A DNA stretch of 64,000 bases from Bacillus sp. FJAT-49711. Lineage in GTDB: Bacteria; Bacillota; Bacilli; Bacillales; Bacillaceae_C. The translations under genes were made by a program, and so were the position numbers. Below the pieces are notes generated by a model. It was not told the DNA's origin and ran no database searches. It saw nothing but the letters and a program-made list of their open reading frames with translations. Shown piece after piece: positions 1 to 8,631 of the stretch; within the stretch, counting starts at the first letter, position 1; each line of letters begins with the position of its first letter. The stretch lies in the NCBI RefSeq assembly GCF_018343715.1, contig NZ_JAGYPL010000002.1:1192675-1256674 (forward strand). Direction: 5' to 3'.

Positions 1-85
1 CTATTAGCCGATCTTCCATTCTATTAGAAGATTGCCGTGTTCTATTAGACGTTCCACCAATTCTATTAGATGACAGTTCTATTAT
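1..85. repeat. Direct-repeat array, TCTATTAG core, about 21-bp period
   Basis: The core TCTATTAG recurs at about 1, 20-27, 41-48 and 62-69, with a degenerate last copy (TCTATTAT) at 79-86. The first three intervals are close to 21 bp, two helical turns, and the last is shorter. The array enters from the left edge, so its full length is unknown. It lies immediately upstream of a weak promoter-like stretch (TATAAT at 107-112) and the MoxR gene. Function is unknown; an iterated protein-binding site or a decaying intergenic repeat are both possible. Confidence 0.6.
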
Positions 86-175
86 TATTTTCAAAGAGAA
101 ATAGTGTATAATTATAATAATCTAAAATTTTCGCATAATCACCTCAATACACGTATGGAAAGGGAGCCGTTTTTC

Positions 176-1135
176 ATGGAATTATCAAAAATAAAAGATC
201 TTGCAGATCAGGTTAAACAAAATATTCAACAAGTCATCGTGGGGAAGGAAGAAACGATTGATCAGCTGCTTGTGGCACTGATTTCTTCGGGGCATGTGCT
301 CCTTGAGGATGTTCCGGGAACAGGGAAAACATTATTGGCAAAGTCATTGGCGCAATCGCTTTCCTGCTCTTGTAAACGCATCCAATTTACACCGGATTTA
401 CTGCCATCAGACGTGACGGGCATTAATTTTTATAATCAAAAAATAGGCGAATTCGAATTTCGTCAAGGTCCTATTTTTTCTAATATCATTCTTGCGGATG
501 AAATTAACAGGGCCACTCCTAGAACACAGTCGAGTCTTCTTGAATGTATGGAAGAGCAGCAGACGACGATTGATGGTGAGACCCATATACTAGATAAACC
601 TTTTCTCGTTATTGCTACTCAAAATCCGCTTGAAAGCCAAGGGACGTTTCCTTTGCCGGAAGCTCAGCTCGATCGTTTCTTATTAAAATTAAACTTAGGC
701 TATCCTTCTAAGGAAGAGGGCATCGCCATTTTAAAACGATTTAAAGAAAAAAATCCGATTCACGAATTGCTTCCGATTGCAAGCAAGGAGGATATCGTAG
801 AAGCACAAAGACTGTATTCAAAAGTATATGTAAGTAACGATATGCTTAGCTACGTAATAGAAATCATTGAGAAAACTAGGAATCACGAGCATATTGAATT
901 AGGTGTCAGTCCGCGCGGAAGCCAAGCACTGCTCAAAGCTGTCCAAGTATATGCTCTATTAAAAGGCAGAGACTATGTCATTCCGGATGATGTAAAAGCG
1001 ATGATTAAACCAGTTTTGGCACATCGGCTCATTTTAGCCCATACGATAAGGCTGCGGGAAAATCAAGCCCACCTATTATTAGATGAAATCCTTGATCAGG
1101 TGGCAGTTCCAGCAGAAGAATTGACGGTGAAGTAA
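176..1135 (+). CDS. MoxR-family AAA+ ATPase
   Basis: 319-residue cytoplasmic AAA+ ATPase of the MoxR group, chaperone-like ATPases usually encoded with DUF58 and membrane partners and thought to help mature or activate membrane or secreted complexes. Walker A GTGKT lies at residues 48-52, Walker B with ILADEINR near 105-112, and the sensor-1 stretch ATQNP near 150. An in-frame ATG at 104 would add 24 residues, but the ATG at 176 is preceded by GGGAG at 162-166 with good spacing and begins at the usual family N-terminus. The stop codon abuts the ATG of the DUF58 gene, so the two are co-transcribed. It corresponds to the B. subtilis yeaC-type gene. Family certain, biological client unknown. Confidence 0.93.
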   Translation: MELSKIKDLADQVKQNIQQVIVGKEETIDQLLVALISSGHVLLEDVPGTGKTLLAKSLAQSLSCSCKRIQFTPDLLPSDVTGINFYNQKIGEFEFRQGPIFSNIILADEINRATPRTQSSLLECMEEQQTTIDGETHILDKPFLVIATQNPLESQGTFPLPEAQLDRFLLKLNLGYPSKEEGIAILKRFKEKNPIHELLPIASKEDIVEAQRLYSKVYVSNDMLSYVIEIIEKTRNHEHIELGVSPRGSQALLKAVQVYALLKGRDYVIPDDVKAMIKPVLAHRLILAHTIRLRENQAHLLLDEILDQVAVPAEELTVK

Positions 1136-2233
1136 ATGAATATAGCGTGGTTTATTTTAATAACCTTTGCGGTAGTCGGCGTACAAGCATATATCTACCA
1201 TAAATGGGGGCTTTTACGAATTGAATATACGCGCTCTTTTAACGAAAAAACGGTTTTTGAAGGCGAAAAAATCGAAATGATTGATGAAATTTCAAATAAA
1301 AAACTGCTTCCCATTCCGTGGCTTCGACTTGAATCGAAAATAAGTGCAAACCTGCAATTCCAAAAAACGTCCGCTACCGATAACGAAATCGATAGTGGCG
1401 ACTATCACCGTACGTTATTTAGCTTGATGCCGTATCAAAAAGTGAAAAGAAGACAGTTTTTGACGTGTACGAAAAGAGGGCACTATCAATTTAAAACAGT
1501 GTCTCTTTCAACTGGTGATGCATTTGGAATTAGTGAAAGGTTTAAAAGTGTATCATCAGCTGCGGAAATTATTGTGTATCCTCGTTTAGTTGCGTTGGAT
1601 AATATTCCGTTGCCTGCCCATAGCTGGCTAGGGGATATTATCGTTAGACGTTGGATTATTGAAGATCCGTTTTTGACGGCAGGTATCCGTGATTATGCAT
1701 ATGGGGACCCTTTAAATTCGGTTAATTGGAAGGCGACCGTACGCACGAATCGTCTTCAAGTAAGTAAGAAGGATTATTCAGCGGATCACCACTTAATGAT
1801 TTACGTGAATTTTAATCAGACAGAAGATTTTCGGATTCCGATTATTGATGAAGCTCTGATGGAACAAGCCCTTTCCTATGCGGCTTCCATTGCCCAATAT
1901 GCGATTGCAAATGGGATTGGGACTGGCTTTGGCTGCAATGCATATTTTGATGAAATGGACAAAAAGCCGATTCGCATTGAACCCGAGAATAGCAAGCAGC
2001 AGCTGAACTATTTATTTGAAACGCTGGCAAAAGTAAAAATAGGAACAAGCACGTTTTTTGACTTTTTCTTACAGGAAGACGTCGATCGTAATTTGGAAGG
2101 AACGGATATTCTTCTCATTACAGCGATCGTAACAGATGGGATGAGAGAAACAATTAAAAAGTTAGAGGCACAAGGGAATTCTGTGGAGGTTCTTCCTTTG
2201 GAATCTGAAATTACATTAAAAAAGGCGAATTGA
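1136..2233 (+). CDS. DUF58 domain protein, MoxR partner
   Basis: 365-residue protein. A short N-terminal hydrophobic segment (about residues 3-20) anchors it; the rest is soluble. The DUF58 signature around DPLNSVNWKATVRTNRL (about residues 197-215) is clear, and the C-terminal half has the look of a von Willebrand A-like fold, as is usual for the family. Translation starts on the ATG directly after the MoxR stop codon, a sign of translational coupling. MoxR/DUF58/DUF4129 triplets are very common in Bacillaceae (yeaC-yeaD-yebA), and the DUF58 protein is taken to be the membrane-associated partner of the ATPase. No enzymatic residues can be named. Confidence 0.9.
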   Translation: MNIAWFILITFAVVGVQAYIYHKWGLLRIEYTRSFNEKTVFEGEKIEMIDEISNKKLLPIPWLRLESKISANLQFQKTSATDNEIDSGDYHRTLFSLMPYQKVKRRQFLTCTKRGHYQFKTVSLSTGDAFGISERFKSVSSAAEIIVYPRLVALDNIPLPAHSWLGDIIVRRWIIEDPFLTAGIRDYAYGDPLNSVNWKATVRTNRLQVSKKDYSADHHLMIYVNFNQTEDFRIPIIDEALMEQALSYAASIAQYAIANGIGTGFGCNAYFDEMDKKPIRIEPENSKQQLNYLFETLAKVKIGTSTFFDFFLQEDVDRNLEGTDILLITAIVTDGMRETIKKLEAQGNSVEVLPLESEITLKKAN

Positions 2234-2251
2234 TAAGGAGGTATATGACTT

Positions 2252-3547
2252 TTGAAAAAACTGATCATAACAATCATTCAAGGTTTATTTGAGTACCTTC
2301 TTTTCTTTCCACTTGTCTTAATGGTCGGAATTTTGCTTATGCCTGAAATGCTTTGGACTTGGATACCTGTTCTTTTTGGTTTGTTTATTGTTGGTGTTCT
2401 CTTTCGAACTCTATTACGGGTGCAAAAATGGTGGGTATATGCCTTTTGTTCGTTTGTGTTCGGAATAATTCCAACTATTTTGTTTGGTGAGCATATTGTT
2501 ACTTTAATTTTATTAGGTATTATCCATCCTATTATTATTTACCGTGGAATGATGTATGTGGGACGCAATTGGGAAACCCTTCTGCCTACGTCATTCATGT
2601 GGTATGGAGGTTTTGGGATTTATTTTGTCTGCTACATTCTTTTTCGATACGTTGATAAATTTCAATCTTATTTGTCTATTATTTCGATATGTGGAGCGGC
2701 TATCGTTGTTAGTATTCTTTTTATCTCAAATAGCGAGCATTTGAGAGCTTCTACACTATCGAAAGATAAAAAACCATTTATCAGTCGAGCTATCAAAAAT
2801 CAAAATAGGGTTTATCTTCTGTTAACGACTGCCGTTATTCTTCTATTAACGAATGGTAAAGTCGTGCAAGAAGCTGTTTTTCAAGCGTTTAAAGGTTTTA
2901 TTCAAATGATTTTATGGTTGTTTGGGACGGACGAAGGAAAATCTGTTGTTGAGGAGACACCTCCACCGCAACAGATGGAGATTGGCTTAGAAAAAGGTGA
3001 GGCTAGTCCCTTTTGGAAGTTTTTAGAAATGATATTCATGTATGTATTTTATTTTGTTTTAGCAGCTCTAGTTATAGGAGTTCTTCTTTTATTTATAAAA
3101 AGGGTAAGAATGCTTGTGAAAAAATGGATTGGCAAATTCATTTCATTTTTGAAAAATATCATTTTCAGATCAACTGATCTAGCAGAATCAACACAATATA
3201 TAGATGAAAAAGAGAGTGTTTTTGATTGGAATGAATGGAAGGAATCTCAACAAGAAAAAGCGAAAAGCCTATTCCAACAAATATTTAAACGCGAGCCACG
3301 TTGGGATTCAATGACAAATGATCAAAAAGTTCGATATGTGTATAAACAATTTTTAAAGCAAAATAAAAAGGGAATGGAATTCAAGGCATCGAAAACTCCT
3401 CGGGAAACGATTGAGGTATTAAAGACTTTGGTGAATGAAAAGACAACAGCAGAGGAATTACGTGATGCTTATGAGCAGGTAAGATATGGTGAAAGCAGTG
3501 TGGAGGAGAGTAGAATTAAGGATTTGCGATTGTTGATAAAGGAGTAG
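2252..3547 (+). CDS. YebA-like membrane protein with DUF4129 domain, no transglutaminase core
   Basis: 431 residues from a TTG start, chosen because AAGGAGG at 2235-2241 sits about 10 bases upstream. The N-terminal half has five or six membrane segments, followed by an extracytoplasmic loop, another membrane segment (about residues 255-285) and a cytoplasmic DUF4129-like C-terminus (about 330-430, with RVRYVYKQFLKQN-type helices). It holds the position of B. subtilis YebA, but the large transglutaminase-like domain with its Cys-His-Asp triad, normally between the membrane segments and DUF4129, is not visible, and the protein is far shorter than the roughly 700 residues typical of that family. 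Either a short lineage-specific form or a deletion derivative. The reading frame is intact. Confidence 0.8.
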   Translation: MKKLIITIIQGLFEYLLFFPLVLMVGILLMPEMLWTWIPVLFGLFIVGVLFRTLLRVQKWWVYAFCSFVFGIIPTILFGEHIVTLILLGIIHPIIIYRGMMYVGRNWETLLPTSFMWYGGFGIYFVCYILFRYVDKFQSYLSIISICGAAIVVSILFISNSEHLRASTLSKDKKPFISRAIKNQNRVYLLLTTAVILLLTNGKVVQEAVFQAFKGFIQMILWLFGTDEGKSVVEETPPPQQMEIGLEKGEASPFWKFLEMIFMYVFYFVLAALVIGVLLLFIKRVRMLVKKWIGKFISFLKNIIFRSTDLAESTQYIDEKESVFDWNEWKESQQEKAKSLFQQIFKREPRWDSMTNDQKVRYVYKQFLKQNKKGMEFKASKTPRETIEVLKTLVNEKTTAEELRDAYEQVRYGESSVEESRIKDLRLLIKE

Positions 3548-3584
3548 CGATGACAATAACTTTTTATTAATGGGAGAAAATGAT

Positions 3585-4547
3585 ATGCATATAGATATGC
3601 CAATACATGAATTAGAAAAGTATATGGGAAAGAACCCGAAACCAGCAGATCATGAACACTATTGGGAACGAGGCCTGTCTGAACTGGATGAGCTTTCGCT
3701 TCAATATGAGCTTGTGCCTGCTGATTTTCAATCCAATATTGCGGATTGCTATCATTTATATTTTACAGGTTTAGGCGGAGCTAGAGTACATTGCAAATAT
3801 GTTAAACCGAAAAATGCACAACCGAATGGACCAGGTCTAGTTATTTTTCATGGGTATTCCGGCAGCAGCGGAGAATGGACGGATAAAATTTCATTCGCTG
3901 CAGAAGGTATTACCGTTTTAGTCATGGACTGCCGTGGGCAAGGAGGTCTATCGGAGGACAATCTACAAGTACAAGGTCCAACAATAAGAGGACATATTAT
4001 TCGTGGCTTGGAAGACGCTAATCCTGATCATCTTTATTATCGGAATGTCTTTTTGGATACCGTTCAAACAGCACGCATCTTGATGTCAATGGACCACGTT
4101 GATTGTAATCGGGTCGGTTCATACGGTTATTCTCAAGGTGGTGCACTTGCTACTGTGTGTGCGGCGCTAGAACCGAGAATAAAGGAACTCGTTGCGGTGT
4201 ACCCATTCCTGTCCGATTACAAGCGAGTTTGGGAAAACATGGATATCAGTAATTCTGCATATGAAGAGATCTCCTACTTTTTTAGAGTATGCGATCCGAA
4301 CCATTTAAGAGAAGAGGAAATTTTTGAGAAGCTTGGATATATCGATATTCAACATTTAGCAGATCGAATAAAGGCCAATACACTTTGGGTGACAGGACTT
4401 AAGGATAATGTTTGTCCGCCTTCCACACAATATGCGGCTTATAATAAAATTAAGGCTAAAAAAGAAATATTATTATTTCATGAGTTTGGCCATGAGCATT
4501 TATATGGCTTAGCGGATAAGGCATTTCAAATGTTCCGTTCGTTATAA
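3585..4547 (+). CDS. Acetyl-xylan esterase / cephalosporin-C deacetylase family hydrolase (CE7-like)
   Basis: 320-residue alpha/beta hydrolase of the AXE1/CAH family (carbohydrate esterase family 7), which removes acetyl groups from small acetylated sugars and xylo-oligosaccharides inside the cell. Nucleophile Ser is about residue 183 in GYSQGG, the acid is Asp about 274 in GLKDN, and the catalytic His about 303 in GHEH. The oxyanion-side RGQGG motif of CE7 enzymes is also present. There is no signal peptide. The ATG at 3585 is preferred over that at 3570 because GGGAGA at 3572-3577 lies inside the longer version at proper spacing for 3585. It stands alone between the MoxR operon and an AraC gene; a terminator follows. 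Family assignment firm, substrate inferred. Confidence 0.85.
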   Translation: MHIDMPIHELEKYMGKNPKPADHEHYWERGLSELDELSLQYELVPADFQSNIADCYHLYFTGLGGARVHCKYVKPKNAQPNGPGLVIFHGYSGSSGEWTDKISFAAEGITVLVMDCRGQGGLSEDNLQVQGPTIRGHIIRGLEDANPDHLYYRNVFLDTVQTARILMSMDHVDCNRVGSYGYSQGGALATVCAALEPRIKELVAVYPFLSDYKRVWENMDISNSAYEEISYFFRVCDPNHLREEEIFEKLGYIDIQHLADRIKANTLWVTGLKDNVCPPSTQYAAYNKIKAKKEILLFHEFGHEHLYGLADKAFQMFRSL

Positions 4548-4556
4548 TTATTTAAG

Positions 4557-4580
4557 ACAGGTTCTTCTGGGGCCTGTTTT
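4557..4580 (+). terminator. Intrinsic terminator after the esterase gene
   Basis: ACAGG (4557-4561) pairs with CCTGT (4573-4577), possibly extended by inner pairs, and runs into a short T tract. Ten bases after the esterase stop codon. Confidence 0.6.
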
Positions 4581-4616
4581 TACATGAAAGCAATTACCTT
4601 GCAAGGGAGGTAAATC

Positions 4617-5507
4617 ATGTCCATCACCAGCATCTTTCACCCAGAACTAATGCAAGAAAACTATTTCCCTAAAGTGAATGCTTACTATTTTAAGCAATGG
4701 GAAGATTATGAAATGGATTATCATGTACATAAAGATGTGGAAATCATGTATGTGATCAATGGAGAATGCATCGTAGAAACATTATCAGAATCAATTTCTT
4801 TAAAAAAAGGGGATTTTATTTTATTAGATTCGAATATTCCGCATAGACTCATCGTCGGCGCTGAGCAGCCTTGCAGAATGTTAAATGTAGAATTTTCCTT
4901 TATAGAAAGGAGCGGGAGTTTTCCCTCCATCCGTGAAATGGCTCTTGAAAATACGGCTTTATCCGAGTTTTTACAAATGAACATTCCGTATCTTATATTA
5001 AAGGATCCGAATGAAATCTATCATACTTTGAAAAATCTCGTTCTTGAAAGTGATAAAAAAGAAGATAAGCAGATAATGGTTCACCTGCTTTTATCACAGC
5101 TTCTTATCCAAATTGCGAGAATGGCTGTGGAAGATCGAAAAATAAAAAAGGAAAATCAGCAAGCGAATTTATATGTCAATCAAACGATCGAATTTCTTCA
5201 TCATAACTATGACCGCGACTTGAAATTAGAAGATATCGGGCGGGCAGTCAATTTGCACCCTGGTTACTTACATAGAATTTTTAAAAAAATCATGAATTGT
5301 ACGATTATGGAATATTTATCTACATTGCGAATGGAAAAGGCAAAGGCACTTTTAGCTCATACTGACATACCTATTATTGAAATCTCACAATATATCGGGA
5401 TCAATAGTAGTCAATATTTTAGTCAGCTTTTTAAAAGACATGCGAGTATGACACCTGTTGATTTTAGAAGAACTTTCTCAAGTCATGTTGAAAAATATAG
5501 ATCATAG
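4617..5507 (+). CDS. AraC-family regulator with N-terminal cupin sensor
   Basis: 296-residue transcription factor. Residues about 25-110 look like the cupin-type AraC ligand-binding fold (DYEMDYHVHKDVEIMYVING, then GDFILLDSNIPH), and residues about 190-290 form the double helix-turn-helix AraC domain ending in the typical FKRHASMTPVDFRR signature. Start at ATG 4617 behind GGGAGGT. It lies 116 bp upstream of, and in the same direction as, the GH4 glycosidase, and is the probable activator of that gene, responding to a sugar inducer. The short imperfect palindrome ATGATT-N5-AATCAT just before the GH4 gene is a possible target. Inducer unknown. Confidence 0.88.
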   Translation: MSITSIFHPELMQENYFPKVNAYYFKQWEDYEMDYHVHKDVEIMYVINGECIVETLSESISLKKGDFILLDSNIPHRLIVGAEQPCRMLNVEFSFIERSGSFPSIREMALENTALSEFLQMNIPYLILKDPNEIYHTLKNLVLESDKKEDKQIMVHLLLSQLLIQIARMAVEDRKIKKENQQANLYVNQTIEFLHHNYDRDLKLEDIGRAVNLHPGYLHRIFKKIMNCTIMEYLSTLRMEKAKALLAHTDIPIIEISQYIGINSSQYFSQLFKRHASMTPVDFRRTFSSHVEKYRS

Positions 5508-5623
5508 GAAGTTAAGATTTTAAACATGCCATCAGCTGAAAAAGTTATAATCCTGCAATAATGAAAATAGAATGCTTGTTATGATTATAGCAATCATTAT
5601 TTTTTAAAAAGGAGATATGCCTT

Positions 5624-7132
5624 ATGTCATTTAAAGTAGCTTTCATTGGTGCAGGAAGTATCGGCTTTACGCGAGGTCTTTTACGCGATCTTCTATCTGT
5701 ACCTGAATTCCAAACGATAGAAGTTGCCTTTACAGATATTAATGAGCGTAATTTGGATATGGTTACTCAGCTTTGCCAAAGAGATATTGACGAAAACGGT
5801 CTGGATATTAAAATCCAACCAACGCTTGATCGCAGGGAAGCATTTAAAGATGCAAAATACATTTTTTCCGTTGTACGTATTGGGGGACTTGAAGCCTTCC
5901 AAACAGACGTTGATATTCCGTTAAAATACGGTATTGACCAATGTGTAGGTGATACATTGTGTGCAGGTGGAATTATGTACGGGCAACGTGGAATTGCAGC
6001 GATGTTAGACATCTGCAAGGATATACGCGAAGTGGCAGATCCGAATGTTTTATTACTCAACTATGCGAACCCAATGGCGATGATGACATGGGCTTGCAAT
6101 AAATACGGCGGGGTCAGGACGATCGGACTTTGCCATGGTGTACAAGGCGGGCATTGGCAAATTGCTACGGCTCTCGGGCTAAAAAAAGAAGAAGTCGATA
6201 TCATTTGTGCGGGAATTAATCATCAAACTTGGTATATAAGTGTGAAACATAATGGAGAAGATTTAACACATAAAATATTGGAAGCGTTTGAAAGCCATCC
6301 TGAATTTAGTCAAACGGAAAAAGTTCGCATTGATATGTTAAGACGTTTCGGATATTACAGTACAGAATCGAATGGGCATTTAAGTGAATATGTTCCTTGG
6401 TACCGGAAACGTCCTGAAGAAATCAATGAATGGATTGATTTAGGCGTATGGATTAACGGTGAAACTGGCGGATACTTACGCGTTTGTACAGAAGGAAGAA
6501 ACTGGTTTGAAACAGACTTTCCAAATTGGCTAAAGGAAAAACCAATGGAATACAAAACGGAGAACCGCAGTGAAGAGCATGGCTCATGGATTATTGAAGG
6601 ACTTGAGACAGGGCGTGTATACCGCGGTCACTTCAATGTTGTAAATAATGGAGTCATCACTAACCTTCCAGATGACGCGATTATTGAAGCACCTGGTTAT
6701 GTTGACCGCAATGGAATTAACATGCCACATGTTGGGGACCTTCCGCTTGGCCCGGCAGCTGTATGTAACGTCAGCATCTCTGTTCAAAGACTCGCAGTCG
6801 AGGCAGCCGTACATGGCGATGACTTCTTGCTTCGCCAAGCGATGATGATGGATCCCCTAACTGGTGCGGTCTGCAATCCGAAAGAAATATGGCAAATGAC
6901 TGATGAGATGCTCGTCGCTCAGGAAAAATGGCTGCCGCAATACAGTAAAGCAATAGTGGAGGCAAAAGAGCGCCTCGCATTAGGCAATCTTATTCCGACG
7001 AAAGACGATTATAAAGGGGCAGCACGCCTTAAAGTGAAAACGGTCGAGGAAATGGCGGAAGACCGAGAAGCCGCAAATAAAAATGCCGGGGAAGCGGATA
7101 AGGCGAAGGAGCGGCCGGCTGAGGTGAAGTAG
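5624..7132 (+). CDS. melA: GH4 family alpha-galactosidase (MelA type)
   Basis: 502-residue NAD- and Mn-dependent glycosidase of family GH4, which acts by oxidation-elimination at C3/C2 rather than by classical hydrolysis. The Rossmann motif GAGSIGF is at 9-15, NPMA at 149-152, the metal-binding Cys170-His171 in GLCHGVQGG, and the second metal His200 in GINHQTW. The GLCH..QG and ADP-ribose-side sequences resemble MelA alpha-galactosidases more than LplD galacturonidases or phospho-glucosidases. The last 40 or so residues are a Lys/Glu/Ala-rich tail not typical of MelA (usually about 430-450 residues). Cytoplasmic, so it would split imported alpha-galactosides such as melibiose or raffinose. 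RBS AAGGAG precedes the ATG. Family sure, specificity inferred. Confidence 0.85.
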   Translation: MSFKVAFIGAGSIGFTRGLLRDLLSVPEFQTIEVAFTDINERNLDMVTQLCQRDIDENGLDIKIQPTLDRREAFKDAKYIFSVVRIGGLEAFQTDVDIPLKYGIDQCVGDTLCAGGIMYGQRGIAAMLDICKDIREVADPNVLLLNYANPMAMMTWACNKYGGVRTIGLCHGVQGGHWQIATALGLKKEEVDIICAGINHQTWYISVKHNGEDLTHKILEAFESHPEFSQTEKVRIDMLRRFGYYSTESNGHLSEYVPWYRKRPEEINEWIDLGVWINGETGGYLRVCTEGRNWFETDFPNWLKEKPMEYKTENRSEEHGSWIIEGLETGRVYRGHFNVVNNGVITNLPDDAIIEAPGYVDRNGINMPHVGDLPLGPAAVCNVSISVQRLAVEAAVHGDDFLLRQAMMMDPLTGAVCNPKEIWQMTDEMLVAQEKWLPQYSKAIVEAKERLALGNLIPTKDDYKGAARLKVKTVEEMAEDREAANKNAGEADKAKERPAEVK

Positions 7133-7144
7133 TAAATTTCAAGG

Positions 7145-7178
7145 CAAAGGGACTTAAATGATAAGTCCTTTTGTTTTT
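7145..7178 (+). terminator. Intrinsic terminator after GH4 gene
   Basis: AGGGACTT and AAGTCCTT form an 8-bp stem with one G-U pair and a short loop, followed by TTTTGTTTTTTG. Confidence 0.75.
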
Positions 7179-7275
7179 TGTTTGTAATCATATAGTGCAT
7201 TTATAAATATAGGCCGATCTGTGAAAAATGATAAAAAACGAGCACATGATCAAGAGGTGCATTATATCTATTTAT

Positions 7276-7303
7276 TTGCGAAACTTATATAGTATTGTAA
7301 TAT
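7276..7303 (+). promoter_or_regulatory. Candidate sigma-A promoter of LacI gene
   Basis: TTGCGA (7276-7281), a 16-bp spacer and TAATAT (7298-7303), 68 bp upstream of the LacI start codon. Hexamers are approximate; judged by eye only. Confidence 0.35.
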
Positions 7304-7370
7304 TACGTTTAGGGAGTACATTTTAAACTTTCTCGTACGGAATATTAAAACTGAAAGGTGCAAATATAAA

Positions 7371-8378
7371 ATGGTATCGATAAAAGATGTAGCCAAGCGG
7401 GCAAATGTGTCAGTTACGGTAGTTTCTAAAGCGCTAAATGGATATCCAGATGTTAAGGAAGAGACTCGGAAAAAGGTTCTACTGGCTGCGGAGGAACTTA
7501 AATACTTTCCTAATATGATGGCAAAAAATTTAAAGCAAAAAAAGACTAAGAAAATTGCATTGATTTTTTCCAACTTTGAGCGGGCTGATGGTAGAGACGG
7601 ATTGCTTATTCAAACAATGAATGGGATATTTGGTGCAGCAGGTGCGAATCAATATGAGGTGGCGATTTACACAAGGAGTTTATCGGAGCAACAAGACAAG
7701 TCATACTGGCAATTCTGTAAAGAGCATAAAATATCTGGAGCTATTATAACAGGACTGAAGACGACAGATCCTTATTTTCAGGAAATCATAAATAGTGACT
7801 TTCCTTGTGTAGCGATTGACACGATGCTTACAGGTCCCTTCACTGGATCTGTGTCAACAGATAATGTCAAGGCATCCAAGGAAGCAGTTGAATTTTTTTT
7901 AGATAGAGGACATCGAAAAATTGGCATGGTAAACGGTCATGAATTTGCTGTTGTTAGCAAGCAACGTCTAAAGGGATATCAGTTAGCACTAGAGGAAAGA
8001 GGAATTCTTTATGATCCTTCTATTGTTATCAATGCAAATTTCTCTGAAGAAGAGGCTTATCATATAACCGAGGAGTATATAAATCGACACCCTGATGTTA
8101 CAGGAATTTTCTTTGCCAGCGATATGATGGCAATTGGATTCATGAATCGTTGTCGGGAATTAGAGATCAACATACCGAAAGATATATCTGTTATGGGGTT
8201 TGATGATATTGTTTTGGCAAACTATGTAACACCCAAATTATCTACTATACGACAAGATTTTCAACAAATTGCAAATATAGCATTTCAACAGGTTGTTCAA
8301 ATAATTGAACTAAAGGAAGGCACCCATATTACAGTCCCTTATCAACTTGTTGACAGAGATACGATTCAGGTGCTATAA
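7371..8378 (+). CDS. LacI-family transcriptional regulator of the alpha-galactoside region
   Basis: 335-residue LacI/GalR repressor. The N-terminal helix-turn-helix (residues 3-25, IKDVAKRANVSVTVVSKALNG) is followed by the hinge helix (FPNMMAKNLKQKKTK) and a periplasmic-binding-protein-like effector domain ending in GFDDIVLANYVTPKLSTIRQD. Start ATG 7371 behind AAAGGTG. Directly downstream lies a perfect 14-bp LacI-type operator and, 185 bp further on, a second one just before the sugar-binding protein gene, so this protein is the likely repressor of the ABC importer. The HTH and operators having a central CG are typical for the family. Inducer probably an imported oligosaccharide; not determinable here. 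Confidence 0.92.
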   Translation: MVSIKDVAKRANVSVTVVSKALNGYPDVKEETRKKVLLAAEELKYFPNMMAKNLKQKKTKKIALIFSNFERADGRDGLLIQTMNGIFGAAGANQYEVAIYTRSLSEQQDKSYWQFCKEHKISGAIITGLKTTDPYFQEIINSDFPCVAIDTMLTGPFTGSVSTDNVKASKEAVEFFLDRGHRKIGMVNGHEFAVVSKQRLKGYQLALEERGILYDPSIVINANFSEEEAYHITEEYINRHPDVTGIFFASDMMAIGFMNRCRELEINIPKDISVMGFDDIVLANYVTPKLSTIRQDFQQIANIAFQQVVQIIELKEGTHITVPYQLVDRDTIQVL

Positions 8379-8384
8379 TCATTT

Positions 8385-8398
8385 CGAAAACGTTTTCG
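8385..8398. promoter_or_regulatory. LacI-type operator O1
   Basis: CGAAAACGTTTTCG, a perfect 14-bp palindrome with central CG, six bases after the LacI stop codon and 234 bp before the binding-protein start. Confidence 0.75.
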
Positions 8399-8404
8399 GT
8401 TTTA

Positions 8405-8418
8405 TGTAAGTGATTTCA
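8405..8418. promoter_or_regulatory. Candidate cre (CcpA) site
   Basis: TGTAAGTGATTTCA matches the cre consensus TGWAANCGNTNWCA at 13 of 14 positions (T for the first core C). It lies seven bases after operator O1 and upstream of the importer genes, where carbon catabolite repression would be expected. Confidence 0.45.
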
Positions 8419-8582
8419 TTTTGCTAAAATGGACTATTAAAATTAATAGATTGGGAGTCATTTTATTGAATAACTTGATGTTTCTACTTTTAGCTTTTAT
8501 AGGTGAAATTCATAAGATTATTAAATAAGTAATGTGCCAAACTGTTAGTCATGTTTTTGGTAAGTTTAACTATATCGAAAAA

Positions 8583-8596
8583 CGAAAACGATTTCG
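8583..8596. promoter_or_regulatory. LacI-type operator O2
   Basis: CGAAAACGATTTCG, the O1 palindrome with one changed base, 36 bp upstream of the binding-protein start codon. Two operators about 198 bp apart are compatible with looping repression. Confidence 0.7.
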
Positions 8597-8631
8597 GTCG
8601 AAAATAAAAACAATAGGGAGTGGCTTCACGT

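Noticed and set aside
1..88. CRISPR-like regular repeats at the left edge
   Set aside because: The conserved core is only about 8 bp and the units are 21 bp, far below CRISPR repeat and spacer sizes; no cas genes nearby.
5540..5623. Sigma-A promoter around TATAAT near 5547 before the GH4 gene
   Set aside because: No acceptable -35 hexamer at 16-18 bp; an activator-dependent promoter is possible but cannot be supported.
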